A DNA stretch of 35,139 nucleotides. It comes from JAXGRD01 sp050946655. Lineage in GTDB: Bacteria; Bacillota; Clostridia; Peptostreptococcales; Anaerovoracaceae. The stretch covers positions 1 to 35,139 of the forward strand of contig JBMNVE010000016.1 in assembly GCA_050946655.1 (NCBI GenBank). Direction: 5' to 3'. Position numbers and translations under genes: made by a program. This document shows positions 6,644-14,751 of the stretch, one piece after another. The notes under the pieces were generated by a model. The model saw nothing but the letters and a program-made list of their open reading frames with translations. It had not been told where the DNA came from and searched no databases. Numbering within the stretch: position 1 is the first letter of the stretch; each line of letters begins with the position of its first letter.

Positions 6644-8155
6644 TTACAGGCGACCTTTCAGCTGGTCTTTCAATGTGTCTTTTGCCATATCCGCCATTTT
6701 GCTGGTAATGCCTGTGCTTACGCTCATGGCACCGACCCTTTCGTTGTTGGCACCGGACATCTTGGCATTGGAAAGCCGTTTCCGATGTTTCACAAAATTG
6801 TCCACTTCCCGTAGATTGGACATCTTGGTCTTGGTCTCCGTTTCATGGCTGTGACGCACCCCGCGATTCCTGTATCGGAAATACATGAAGCTGTAGTACA
6901 GTACCCCTGAAAGGAGGAAGATCAACGGCCAATTATCGTCCCGAAGAAATACCAGGAGCACCGCCAAAATGATTCCGATGAGTTGAACCAAGGCCGACAC
7001 CAATAATAGCTTGGGCATGTGGATGGGCACGCTACCCATGGTTTCCTTTGTTCTGGCATTTACGGCAACATAGTGGAGAAGGCTCTTGTTCCCCTTCTTC
7101 TGCTGATAACTGTAAAGCCAGACCGGCAGGTATGCGGATCTCCACTGCTTCCCCTTGACTTCCAGATTCTCCACATCCCACCTCACTCCGCGGTCATACT
7201 TTCCTAAGGTGTCATTGGCGGCAAATCTGGCAATGTCCTTCGTCTGTTCTCCCACCAGATCCTGGAGCTGGTCCACATTGGTGTCTCTTTTTTCAGAAGT
7301 GAATCCTTTGATGTAGTTGGCATCCCATTTGACACAGTTCTCCGTATCGAAAGGCATGATGGAATTGATGATATCGTTGGTCTTTTCCTTTGCGTCCACA
7401 TTTAGTTTATCTTCGCTGGACTCAATGGTCAGTCCTTGTACTTCCAGATCGAATTCTCTTTCTACATCGTAAAGGTCTGCATCATAATAGGTTTTTTTAT
7501 TGTCTCCGCTACCTTCCGTATATTGTCTCACCAAGTGCTCCCCCTGCCCTTGTAGGTTGGCATGGGTGTTGGCATCTACGATCATATAGGGAAGATATAC
7601 CCCCATCACGTTGTCGCTGACAAATTCTTCTTTGAACGTTGGGTTAGCGAAAAACTTTCTCTTCCCCACAAAGCTTTCTATCTCTGCCTTGGCAACATCT
7701 CGACTGATGCTAAATGGCAGCACCGTATCGGGGATCGCCCCATTGGGGATCTGCTGATTGACGGATAATGTATTTCTGCACCAGTGGCATCTGGCCTGAA
7801 GGGATGTTGCCGTATCCACAACCACTTCCGCGCCGCAGCTGCTGCACTTGAAGGTCACCATATCCTCCGTATCGGCAATGATGTCCTGCGCTCCGGAGCC
7901 GATAAATTCTCCCTCCAGCTTGCTCAGGTCTTTATCCATTGCGTCCATCTTTATGGGGTCGAACTCGTGTCTGCAGAAGTTACATCTCAGCTTTCCCGTC
8001 TTTCCGTTTAAGGAAATATCCGTTGCCCCGCACTTAGGGCACTTATTCTGACCATCCTTGGCATCCGAATCTGTCTTTACGACGGTAGGGCCCTCCGGCT
8101 CTATCGCTTCTTGGGACAGGTTGGTTTCAAAGATGTCTTGATTGTTCTCGTTCAT
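6644..8155 (-). CDS. ydjG: zinc-ribbon membrane protein, YdjG-like
   Basis: A 503-residue protein. Two zinc-ribbon knuckle pairs are visible: CPKCGATD and CNFC (about residues 39-61), and CSSCGAEV and CHWC (about 104-126). A long soluble middle follows, then two adjacent membrane segments (about 380-425, LLLVSALVQLIGIILAVLLV and a second after DDNWP), and a basic C-terminal tail. This is the layout of TFIIB-type zinc-ribbon proteins such as Bacillus YdjG, which works with YdjH and the SPFH protein YdjI in recruiting PspA to the membrane. GGAGG lies 8 nt before the ATG at 8155, which is 3 nt after the stop of the SPFH gene. No PspA or YdjH gene is in the window. Family call fairly sure; function by analogy. 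Confidence 0.72.
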   Translation of the reverse strand: MNENNQDIFETNLSQEAIEPEGPTVVKTDSDAKDGQNKCPKCGATDISLNGKTGKLRCNFCRHEFDPIKMDAMDKDLSKLEGEFIGSGAQDIIADTEDMVTFKCSSCGAEVVVDTATSLQARCHWCRNTLSVNQQIPNGAIPDTVLPFSISRDVAKAEIESFVGKRKFFANPTFKEEFVSDNVMGVYLPYMIVDANTHANLQGQGEHLVRQYTEGSGDNKKTYYDADLYDVEREFDLEVQGLTIESSEDKLNVDAKEKTNDIINSIMPFDTENCVKWDANYIKGFTSEKRDTNVDQLQDLVGEQTKDIARFAANDTLGKYDRGVRWDVENLEVKGKQWRSAYLPVWLYSYQQKKGNKSLLHYVAVNARTKETMGSVPIHMPKLLLVSALVQLIGIILAVLLVFLRDDNWPLIFLLSGVLYYSFMYFRYRNRGVRHSHETETKTKMSNLREVDNFVKHRKRLSNAKMSGANNERVGAMSVSTGITSKMADMAKDTLKDQLKGRL

Positions 8156-8158
8156 CAG

Positions 8159-9409
8159 TTAGACCTCCAAAACCTTTGCTTTCGCCGCATCGAACTCTTC
8201 CTGAGATATGGCTCCGATATCCAGTAACTTTTTGAGTTTTGCCAGTTTTTCATAAGGATCTTCCTGCTGAGCAGGCTGTTGCTGCTGCACCGGCTCCTGC
8301 TGTGGTGGCTGTTGCTGCTGAGGCTGCTGTTGCTGGGGCTGCTGCTGGTACGGTTGCTGCTGAGGCTGCTGCTGGACCGGTTGCTGGAAAGCGCCCATCG
8401 TTGAGCCTGCTGCGTTTATCCCCATGCCCATGAAGGCCATACCGGTACCGCCTTCGCCGCTTTCGCCGGCAGCCTGGAAACCTCTTGCCACGGACTGTTG
8501 CATGAAGGAATTCCCTCTTGCACCCGACAGGGCATCCGCCTTCTTTACATCGCTTAGCAGCTTCCTGGAATCTTCATCGTACTCGATGGCCGCCAGTGCA
8601 ACTTTAACGATTTCAAGCCCTCTGTCCGACTTCCACTGATATCCATCTTCTACTGCCATGGAAAGAGATGCGGCAAAGCCGATCTGATCTCCTTGGATCC
8701 TTGTGATTCGATTTCCCTTGCTGGGATCATTGGTGTAATTTGAAAATGCCGCTGACAAACTGCCCACCACTTCGGTGAATAGTTGTTCTCCGGCGGGATT
8801 GTCCATATCCGCAAAATCAAATGGCGGGGCACCGGGCCTGAGGAATTCCACCGGGATATAGTTCTTCACCAGCAGGATCGGATCTACGATCTTCAAAGTG
8901 TAGGTCCCTCTAGTGATGGCACCCACCTGTGCATTCAAATACGCATCATCCCAATAGATCTCCGCCTGTGTACCAAAGCGATTGCCGGGGATCTCTTTAA
9001 GGTTGACATAGATGGCCATCTGCTCCGTGCCGGGCGTTCCGCCGAACTTAAACCGTTCCCACGAAGTTTTAATGGTTGAGTCGATAAAACCATCCCCCGA
9101 GAAGAAGGATTTGGAGTTTTGGTCATCGGAAGAATAGATAAATCCTCCCGGCTCACCGACATAGCCTGTGATCGCGCCATCCTGAAGAGTGATCAGCGCA
9201 GTCCCCTCAGGCACAACGATTTTCGTTCCATTGGTGATGATGTTTTCCGACCCCTTTACATTGGAACCTCTCTTGTTATCCGTCCCTTTCGCCATTGCGC
9301 CAAAAACAGCTGCTGTAGCCGGCACATCACTTCTTGGAATGATAAAATCCTTCCATTGATCGGCAAATGTCCCACCTAAGGCACCTGTAAACGCTTTGAT
9401 AAAACCCAT
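8159..9409 (-). CDS. ydjI: SPFH-domain protein with poly-Gln linker and SHOCT domain, YdjI-like
   Basis: A 416-residue protein. Residues 1-310 form the SPFH/virion-core-like domain of the YdjI family (start MGFIKAFTGALGGTFADQWK, then IVVPEGTALITLQDGAI and GTYTLKIVDP). A Gly/Met-rich stretch and a Gln/Pro-rich linker (about 335-383) follow. The last 30 residues, EKLAKLKKLLDIGAISQEEF onward, are a SHOCT domain, a short helical oligomerisation module. There is no membrane segment, so contact with the membrane probably goes through the zinc-ribbon partner encoded 3 nt downstream. AAGGAGG lies 6 nt before the ATG and a near-consensus promoter sits upstream, so this pair forms its own transcription unit. 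Confidence 0.8.
   Translation of the reverse strand: MGFIKAFTGALGGTFADQWKDFIIPRSDVPATAAVFGAMAKGTDNKRGSNVKGSENIITNGTKIVVPEGTALITLQDGAITGYVGEPGGFIYSSDDQNSKSFFSGDGFIDSTIKTSWERFKFGGTPGTEQMAIYVNLKEIPGNRFGTQAEIYWDDAYLNAQVGAITRGTYTLKIVDPILLVKNYIPVEFLRPGAPPFDFADMDNPAGEQLFTEVVGSLSAAFSNYTNDPSKGNRITRIQGDQIGFAASLSMAVEDGYQWKSDRGLEIVKVALAAIEYDEDSRKLLSDVKKADALSGARGNSFMQQSVARGFQAAGESGEGGTGMAFMGMGINAAGSTMGAFQQPVQQQPQQQPYQQQPQQQQPQQQQPPQQEPVQQQQPAQQEDPYEKLAKLKKLLDIGAISQEEFDAAKAKVLEV
8264..8386 (-). repeat. CAG/CAA-rich poly-glutamine tract
   Basis: Within the SPFH gene, about 40 codons are almost all Gln with scattered Pro (QQQP-type units). The DNA is a run of CTG-type triplets on the plus strand. It links the SPFH and SHOCT domains and should vary in length between strains by slippage. 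Confidence 0.85.
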
Positions 9410-9471
9410 AGCTAACCTCCTTACAAATATTATTCCTCAAAGACAATGTCCTCATTCATATCCTCGATTCG

Positions 9472-9500
9472 ATTATATCCCTTTATCCATTGGGTGTAAA
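9472..9500 (-). promoter_or_regulatory. sigma-A promoter of the SPFH/zinc-ribbon operon
   Basis: On the minus strand TTTACA (9495-9500) and TATAAT (9472-9477) are separated by exactly 17 bp, close to the perfect vegetative consensus. The -10 element ends about 62 bp before the SPFH start codon. This points to strong constitutive expression, unless there is control I cannot see. Confidence 0.85.
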
Positions 9501-9535
9501 TACTCTGAATCTTAAAGAAATTTGTCCACTGTCAT

Positions 9536-10282
9536 TTATGGCCTGATTTTTATGGTGATTTCCCGGTCTTCCCGGTAACCGTCCAGCTCTCCCAGAACAG
9601 ATGTAGTCACCCTTTGGACGATGGATTGAACAAAGGGAACCATGGGGAGCTCCTCTTCTCCAATGAACACTTGGATCTTACCGCCTTTGGCAATGCAGAC
9701 ACTCCCCTCCGCCTCTCCGGAAATGATTTTCTCCAAAAGCCCGCGGCAGCCGTAGCCACATTGGGTGCAACAATCCTCCGGATAGGCGGGCATCCGTTCC
9801 GGTGTTTTCTCTTCGATGAGGGAAACCAGGGCTTCAATATCTGTCACGCCGTTGATCACCGGTAGCCCTTTATATTCCGTCAGCTCATTGGAAATCACCC
9901 CGGATACCGCAATGGTAACGGGGCTGATTTGTTTATCCAGATCTTGGGTGGTGATCCCGGTAACGATGGCGGGGCAGTTGGCTTCCGTGGAACCTTCTAT
10001 GACCACATAGTCCTGATCGTACATGTCCAAAAGGCGCTCAATGTCCATTCGCCCGTTGAACATCACATCTGTTTCCGTCAGGCCCCGGGCCGTCACTTGG
10101 TCCGCACCGGATTTCTTGTGGGTATCCGTGTTGGTTCCCGGCGTTTCCAGGGTAAAGCCCTCAAAGTGGATCTCCTTGATGGACCCCACCGTATATCCGC
10201 GCCGACCCAGTTCCTTGATGATCCCGCTGACCGTGGTGGTCTTGCCGGTCTTGCTGGTTCCCTGGACATTGATGATTTTCAT
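9536..10282 (-). CDS. mobB: MobB-like P-loop GTPase with cysteine-rich tail
   Basis: From ATG 10282, with GAGG 5 nt upstream, the protein has 248 residues. The first 160 or so form a MobB-type P-loop domain: Walker A GTSKTGKTTT (8-17), then GTNTDTHKKSGADQV and DYVVIEGSTEANCPAIV. MobB assists attachment of GMP to molybdopterin during molybdenum-cofactor maturation. The C-terminal third carries CCTQCGYGC and a later cysteine (SVC), a candidate Fe-S or zinc site that plain MobB lacks, and then a beta-rich end. A longer reading from 10342 is possible but has no ribosome binding site. It has its own promoter at 10324-10352. No molybdoenzyme is encoded nearby, so substrate and cofactor remain open; related P-loop metallochaperones are the alternative. 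Confidence 0.7.
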   Translation of the reverse strand: MKIINVQGTSKTGKTTTVSGIIKELGRRGYTVGSIKEIHFEGFTLETPGTNTDTHKKSGADQVTARGLTETDVMFNGRMDIERLLDMYDQDYVVIEGSTEANCPAIVTGITTQDLDKQISPVTIAVSGVISNELTEYKGLPVINGVTDIEALVSLIEEKTPERMPAYPEDCCTQCGYGCRGLLEKIISGEAEGSVCIAKGGKIQVFIGEEELPMVPFVQSIVQRVTTSVLGELDGYREDREITIKIRP

Positions 10283-10323
10283 ATTTACCTCGCGATCTAT
10301 TCTTCTCCATAGATTTCGCCTGT

Positions 10324-10352
10324 ATTCTACCAAAATCACCATCCATATTCAA
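10324..10352 (-). promoter_or_regulatory. promoter of mobB-like gene
   Basis: Minus strand TTGAAT (10347-10352), 17-bp spacer, TAGAAT (10324-10329). The -10 box lies about 40 bp before the chosen start at 10282, supporting that start over 10342. Its 3' half closely resembles the promoter at 16604-16632. Confidence 0.65.
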
Positions 10353-10374
10353 ATAATGGTTTTTCCCATACCTC

Positions 10375-10980
10375 TCATCGGCTGAAATACAGCCACGAGT
10401 CGAGCTGATCTCCGCTTTTTTCCCAGCTGGCTACCACCCCCTGTTTATCCGTAGCCTTGTCGGAAATGCCCAGTTCTCCTCCGCTGCCCAGGACGTACAC
10501 CATATACTCCAATTGGGTGTCCGCTGAAAAGGAAGCCTTGATATGATTTTCATCCGCATTTACCTTCCACTTATCCAGCGGGGGAAGGATGATTTTGTTG
10601 TCTTCCTTGTGCTCCACGCTGACATCCAGCTCTATCTCTTTTTCACGGACTTTTTCTATGACCACCCGCTTATTTCCGGCCAAGGAAAAATATCCGGAGC
10701 TTGCTACAGTACCGTCTTTTTTGACCAAGAGCAATGTTACATCCTTTGCATCTTTCACCAGTTCCCGGGGGAAGAAAATCTTTTCCCCATTGGTTTTATG
10801 GAGGAGCACATGTTTGTCCCACGCGATCCCCACCGCTTGGTATTTTTCCCCTGCCTTGTTCTCCACCTCTAGAACATTGTCCGTCTTATTGGATTCCCTC
10901 AAGCCGCATGAAGAAATCATCATCAGGCATGCCATGGTCATAAAAAGTACCGCGATTCTTCTTTTCATTTTACCCTTCAT
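10375..10980 (-). CDS. lipoprotein of unknown function at the end of the van operon
   Basis: A 201-residue protein whose leader ends in the lipobox MISSC (Cys25), so it is anchored outside the membrane. The ATG at 10980 overlaps the vanXY stop (ATGA), and GGAGG lies 6 nt upstream inside vanXY, so it is co-translated with the resistance-type genes. The mature part is beta-rich and polar, with LPPLDKWKVNADENH and a C-terminal SWEKSGDQLDSWLYFSR; I see no recognised catalytic motif. VanG-type clusters I know of do not carry such a gene. It could sense or bind glycopeptide or peptidoglycan, or be a passenger; nothing in the sequence decides. Confidence 0.75.
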   Translation of the reverse strand: MKGKMKRRIAVLFMTMACLMMISSCGLRESNKTDNVLEVENKAGEKYQAVGIAWDKHVLLHKTNGEKIFFPRELVKDAKDVTLLLVKKDGTVASSGYFSLAGNKRVVIEKVREKEIELDVSVEHKEDNKIILPPLDKWKVNADENHIKASFSADTQLEYMVYVLGSGGELGISDKATDKQGVVASWEKSGDQLDSWLYFSR

Positions 10981-11594
10981 CTTCCACCTCCAAGATTACT
11001 GCAATAACCGTTGCTTTTTTCCGGGGTCAGTGCTCCGGACTCTTTTCTCAACCGGACATACTCTTCCAACACCAGGCCAAGATCCGTAATGATTTTAGCG
11101 TGGGGTTGCCCCACATATCTGAAGTGCCACGGCTCATGACCGATGCCGGTGATTTTTTCTTTCCCCTTTGGGTACCGCTGAATAAATCCATACTCCGGTG
11201 CCAAGCGGCGAAAGTCTTGACAAATCCCCTCATAGGGAAAATGCGGAGCGATCCGGTCCAAAAATAGCCGACTGTCACCGGTCCACCCCAGATCGATAGC
11301 CAGCCCGGTCTCATGCTCGCTACACCCTTCCGGCGCCACATATTTACGGGTATATTCCTCGCCTCTTTCCGCCAAACATCCTTCCCATATTTCCTTTTGC
11401 TCCTCCCTGCTTCGGTAACCGCTGACGGGAACGATCTGCCCTTCCTTGTCCACTCTCCGCAGCAGTGCCCACAGCGCCCGAGCGGCCGTTTCCTCCATGA
11501 AGACCGAAGACCCGCCTACGGGACGGTAGACCCTTGCTTCCTCTTCATGGGGCAAATACGGGTTTTCTCTGTTGACCAAAATGCAGTACATCAC
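10977..11594 (-). CDS. vanXY: VanXY-type D,D-dipeptidase/D,D-carboxypeptidase
   Basis: About 205 residues with no signal peptide, so cytoplasmic like VanXY enzymes. Zinc ligands and catalytic residues are in place: SGYRSREEQ, SEHETGLAIDLG (His and Asp ligands) and EPWHFRYVG (catalytic Glu, His ligand). The stretches YTRKYVAPEGCSEHETGLAI and YGFIQRYPKGKEKITGI closely match VanXYC. The enzyme removes D-Ala-D-Ala dipeptide and trims D-Ala from pentapeptide precursors so that D-Ser-ended ones prevail. Translation starts at GTG 11594 (GGAGG 7 nt upstream) or at the adjoining ATG 11591, overlapping the vanG stop. Length is shorter than VanXYG but close to VanXYC. Family call is firm; the choice between dipeptidase and carboxypeptidase activity cannot be made by eye. 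Confidence 0.88.
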   Translation of the reverse strand: MMYCILVNRENPYLPHEEEARVYRPVGGSSVFMEETAARALWALLRRVDKEGQIVPVSGYRSREEQKEIWEGCLAERGEEYTRKYVAPEGCSEHETGLAIDLGWTGDSRLFLDRIAPHFPYEGICQDFRRLAPEYGFIQRYPKGKEKITGIGHEPWHFRYVGQPHAKIITDLGLVLEEYVRLRKESGALTPEKSNGYCSNLGGGR

Positions 11595-12676
11595 ATGATC
11601 ACCTCCTCTTTAGGCTTTCCACCAAGAGAGATATCGATGGCCGCAGAGATGATATCCGTAAAGGATAGCCCCGCTGCGGTGAGCATGGCCGGGAACCGGC
11701 TCTTTGCTGTAAATCCCGGAATGGTGTTCACCTCATTGAATACCACATGGCCTTCGGGGGTCAGGAACATGTCTACCCGGGCAAAGCCGCTGCAGCCCAA
11801 AGCCCGGTAGATGGCCAGTGCCGTCTCTTTGATTTTCTCCTTGGTTTCCCCCGGGATCCTAGCCGGCACGTGGATGGCTGAATTGCGCCGATAATATTTT
11901 TCATCGAAGTCAAAGAATCCATCCTCTGTTTCGATTTCATCGATGACACCGGTGATCAGGGGATGTTCATCGGCAGGATCCCCCATGACGGAGCAGCCCA
12001 CTTCAAATCCATCGATGTTCTCCTCCACTAAGACACGGTCGTCATAGCGAAAGGCTTCCTCTACCGCCGGCCAAAAATCCTTCTTGCTCTTGACTTTGGT
12101 GATCCCGTAAGAAGACCCTCCCGCGATGGGCTTAACGTAGAGAGGGTACCCAAGGGCCCAGGCTTCCGCTTTCGCCCTTGAAACATCACCTTTTTTCTCT
12201 ATGATGAAAGACCTGGGCACCTGTATCCCGGCGCGATAGGCTAGGGCGTGAGCTAGATCCTTATCCATGCATACAGCAGAAGAAACAAGTTTGCACCCGA
12301 TCAGGGGGATCCCTGCCATTTGGATCAGTCCCTGCATCGTGCCGTCTTCCCCGTTCTTTCCGTGAAGCACGGGGAACACAGCATCGATGGGCAGGGTCTC
12401 ATAGTTGCCCTTTTTTAACAGGACCAGTTCCTTTTCCGATCGTTCCGGGGACAAGCAGGCTCGGCAGCAGGCCGGCTCTTTTTGCCATCGGTCCTCTTCA
12501 ATGGCAGAGATGGGCCCTTCGTAGTAGAGCCACTCTCCTGCTCTGGAGATCCCCAACATCAGAGGCTCATACTTTTCCCTGTCCATGTTCTTCAGTATGG
12601 CTGACGCCGACTGTAGGGATACATTGTACTCCGTGGTGACCCCTCCAAAGATCACAAGAATTTTTTTCTTATCCAT
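11591..12676 (-). CDS. vanG: VanG-type D-alanine--D-serine ligase
   Basis: From ATG 12676 (ACGGAGG 8 nt upstream) the ligase has 361 residues, the usual size for this family. ATP-grasp features and Van signatures are clear: IFGGVTTEYNVSLQSASA, FPVLHGKNGEDGTMQGL, GCKLVSSAVCMDKD, ITKVKSKKDF, GFFDFDEKY (omega loop) and FNEVNTIPGFTAKSRFPAM. The loop has EKY rather than the KY form of housekeeping Ddl, and the sequence follows VanG/VanC more closely than VanA/VanB. The product would be D-Ala-D-Ser, which lowers vancomycin affinity of cell-wall precursors. The gene overlaps vanW by 8 nt and vanXY by 4 nt. No serine racemase (vanT) is in the window, so D-Ser would have to come from elsewhere. Confidence 0.88.
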   Translation of the reverse strand: MDKKKILVIFGGVTTEYNVSLQSASAILKNMDREKYEPLMLGISRAGEWLYYEGPISAIEEDRWQKEPACCRACLSPERSEKELVLLKKGNYETLPIDAVFPVLHGKNGEDGTMQGLIQMAGIPLIGCKLVSSAVCMDKDLAHALAYRAGIQVPRSFIIEKKGDVSRAKAEAWALGYPLYVKPIAGGSSYGITKVKSKKDFWPAVEEAFRYDDRVLVEENIDGFEVGCSVMGDPADEHPLITGVIDEIETEDGFFDFDEKYYRRNSAIHVPARIPGETKEKIKETALAIYRALGCSGFARVDMFLTPEGHVVFNEVNTIPGFTAKSRFPAMLTAAGLSFTDIISAAIDISLGGKPKEEVIM

Positions 12677-13526
12677 CTCTTTTTCCTCCGTTTGGTTTTT
12701 CACTTTTTTCCACGATTTTTACGTTAGGCTGTAACGGGTAACGGATCTCACATCGATTGTGATACAGCTTTTGCGATGCCACCTTATCCCTTCTTCCTCG
12801 CCTCTCCATGTGGCGGATCACATCCACCTCTTCATAGATTCTTCTCTCTTCTCGGTAGTAAGTCAGGTTATCGTTGGAGATCCTGTAGTAGGTATCATCT
12901 TCTCCATCGTAGAGCAGCCGCCCCACTAGATATTCCTCCCCGACAGAAACGGACAGACGGAATGTATTGTATCCCTCGTTTTTTACCTTCACATCCAGCC
13001 AACCTTCTGCCACAGTGGCATCCACTCCCTTTAGACCGTCTTCCTCCGGGTCGGGAAATTCCTTCACTTGGTGGGGGTGTCTTTCCACAATGGTCAGGGG
13101 AGAATGGAGAAAGAGGAGGAAGAGCATGTTGCTCATCTGGCACAGACCGCCCCCGTGGGAAGTGGTCAACTTGCCGTCCACCAAGGCCAGGCCGTCCCTG
13201 TAGGGCTCTTCCCTATCTGCATGGCGAATGCTCCGCCAAAAAGAATAGGTTTCACCGGGGCCGATGACCAAACCGTCCAGCGCCTTCGCGGCAAGCTTCA
13301 GGTTCCAGACTTTGTTTTCCTGGAAGACCATGGGAAACCCCGTTTCCGCATTGTATAGCCTGCTCTTGGCTTGATAGAGAAGGGTCTGAAAGGGGATGGA
13401 CTCCCTTTTTTCCCGGGAATAGCGATGGCCGTCCAGGCGCATTCCTGCGTAGAAACAGCTCTTCCTCTGCCACTGGCGAAGAGGGGTCAGCCATGGAAGT
13501 ATTTGGGTCAGTCTTTTTCTGGTCAC
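12669..13526 (-). CDS. vanW: VanW protein
   Basis: The protein is read from GTG 13526, where AAGGAGAAACG gives proper spacing and the first residues (TRKRLTQILPWLTPLRQWQR) match the start of VanW from vanB and vanG clusters; 285 residues result. Other matches are CFYAGMRLDGHRY, FQENKVWNLKLAAKALDGLV, GPGETYSFWR, GGGLCQMSNMLF and GVDATVAEGWLDVKVKN. VanW is an accessory protein of vanB- and vanG-type operons; its biochemical role is not established. It is the first gene after the VanR-box-like repeats and overlaps vanG, so it leads the vanW-vanG-vanXY-lipoprotein unit. Confidence 0.88.
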   Translation of the reverse strand: MTRKRLTQILPWLTPLRQWQRKSCFYAGMRLDGHRYSREKRESIPFQTLLYQAKSRLYNAETGFPMVFQENKVWNLKLAAKALDGLVIGPGETYSFWRSIRHADREEPYRDGLALVDGKLTTSHGGGLCQMSNMLFLLFLHSPLTIVERHPHQVKEFPDPEEDGLKGVDATVAEGWLDVKVKNEGYNTFRLSVSVGEEYLVGRLLYDGEDDTYYRISNDNLTYYREERRIYEEVDVIRHMERRGRRDKVASQKLYHNRCEIRYPLQPNVKIVEKSEKPNGGKRDG

Positions 13527-13643
13527 CGTTTCTCCTTTCTGTCGTCTTCCCGTAAGTGTCGGCACTTAAAAATGCCCCTGCTTTGTACGTCTATAGCGTA
13601 TCAAAACAGGAGACATCCTTTTTTCGCTTTCCCTTTGGGAAAC

Positions 13644-13681
13644 CTTATGATTTTTTCTTTTAATTCTTACATTTTTCTTAC
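13644..13681 (-). promoter_or_regulatory. VanR-box-like direct repeats and promoter of vanW
   Basis: On the minus strand GTAAGAA occurs twice (13675-13681 and 13664-13670) with an 11-bp period, matching the core of known VanR boxes (TCGTANGAAATT). The first copy overlaps the vanS stop codon. A weak -10 candidate CATAAG (13644-13649) places a poor -35 (ATGTAA) inside the boxes, the arrangement expected of an activator-dependent promoter. The leader to vanW is then about 110 nt and includes a TTTCCC/GGGAAA hairpin. Confidence 0.6.
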
Positions 13682-14751
13682 AGTGGATTTTCCTTGGCCG
13701 GCCCCGCCGTTGGCAGGGTGACCCGGAAGGTAGTTATGCCGTCCTGGCTGAAGGCACGAATTTCTCCTTGGTGAAGGTCGATGATCTCCTTGGCGATGGC
13801 GAGACCCAGGCCGGCCCCGCCCCGAGAAGTCTGTCTTGCCGGATCCAGGCGAAAGAACTGCTCGAATATCCGTTGCAATTTATCGTTTGGGATGTCATCT
13901 CCCAAGTTGGACAGAAGGATGGTCACACGATCTTTCCCGGAGAGGAGCCTGAAGGTGATGGGGGAACCTGCGTAACTGAACTTGATGGCGTTTTTGATCA
14001 GGTTATCCAGGGCTCGTGCCAGCTTTCCCGAGTCGCATCGAATCTCCACGTTTTGAGGGATATCCAGCTCCCATGACAAGCTCTTTTCTCTCAGGTCGAT
14101 GGCAAACTCGCTGGCCATCTGCTCCATCATCCGGCTCAAATTAGTCCATGCAGGCTCCAGTGTAAACTCCGTCATGCTGAATCTGGTGATCTCAAAGAAC
14201 TCATTGATCAGCCCCTCCAGACGGACCGCCTTCTCCAGAGCGATCCCCGTATATCCGCTCCGTTGGGCAATGGGCATGTCCGGGGCCTCGTTGAGCAGGG
14301 AAAGATATCCGATAATACTGGTAAGGGGCGTTCGCAGATCATGGGCAAGGTAAGCCACTAAGTCGTTTTTTCGCTGTTCTGCTTCCTTGGCCAAGGTCTT
14401 GTTTCGCAGTGCTTCTTCCCGAGCCTGATTCATGCTGTCCTGGATAGGCTTGATCTCCTCGGGGAGAAGAATGGGTTTATCCGCCTGATCGATCAGGTGA
14501 TTGGATGCTTCGGCCACCTGCTGTACATACCAAAGGCCCTTCTTGATAAAGCGATAGACAATAACGATCCAGCCCACCACCAATATAAGCCCCAACATCG
14601 CCACCGCTTCCCATTGGCTCTTGGGTGCAAAGGGTAAAAACCAGGCATATCTGCCCATTAAAAATAGAACGGCCACGACACATATGGAATAAATGACGAT
14701 GTATAAAACGCATCGAACCACCATGCGAAAGGCGATTTTTTTATGATCCAA
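13678..14751 (-). CDS. vanS: VanS-type sensor histidine kinase
   Basis: A 357-residue kinase. Two membrane segments (about 13-32 and 49-67) flank a very short outer loop, then a HAMP-like linker, the phospho-acceptor region YLAHDLRTPLTSIIGYLSLL (His137), an N box NLIKNAIKFSYAG, and G boxes ending in GGAGLGLAIAKEIIDLHQG. The H-box stretch is typical of VanS. It should phosphorylate the VanR-like protein encoded just upstream, whose gene overlaps this one by 11 nt. The outer loop of roughly 15 residues leaves little room for direct ligand binding, which resembles the VanSB/VanSG debate less than VanSA-like short sensors. The 150-bp gap after it holds the vanW promoter. Confidence 0.85.
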   Translation of the reverse strand: MDHKKIAFRMVVRCVLYIVIYSICVVAVLFLMGRYAWFLPFAPKSQWEAVAMLGLILVVGWIVIVYRFIKKGLWYVQQVAEASNHLIDQADKPILLPEEIKPIQDSMNQAREEALRNKTLAKEAEQRKNDLVAYLAHDLRTPLTSIIGYLSLLNEAPDMPIAQRSGYTGIALEKAVRLEGLINEFFEITRFSMTEFTLEPAWTNLSRMMEQMASEFAIDLREKSLSWELDIPQNVEIRCDSGKLARALDNLIKNAIKFSYAGSPITFRLLSGKDRVTILLSNLGDDIPNDKLQRIFEQFFRLDPARQTSRGGAGLGLAIAKEIIDLHQGEIRAFSQDGITTFRVTLPTAGPAKENPL

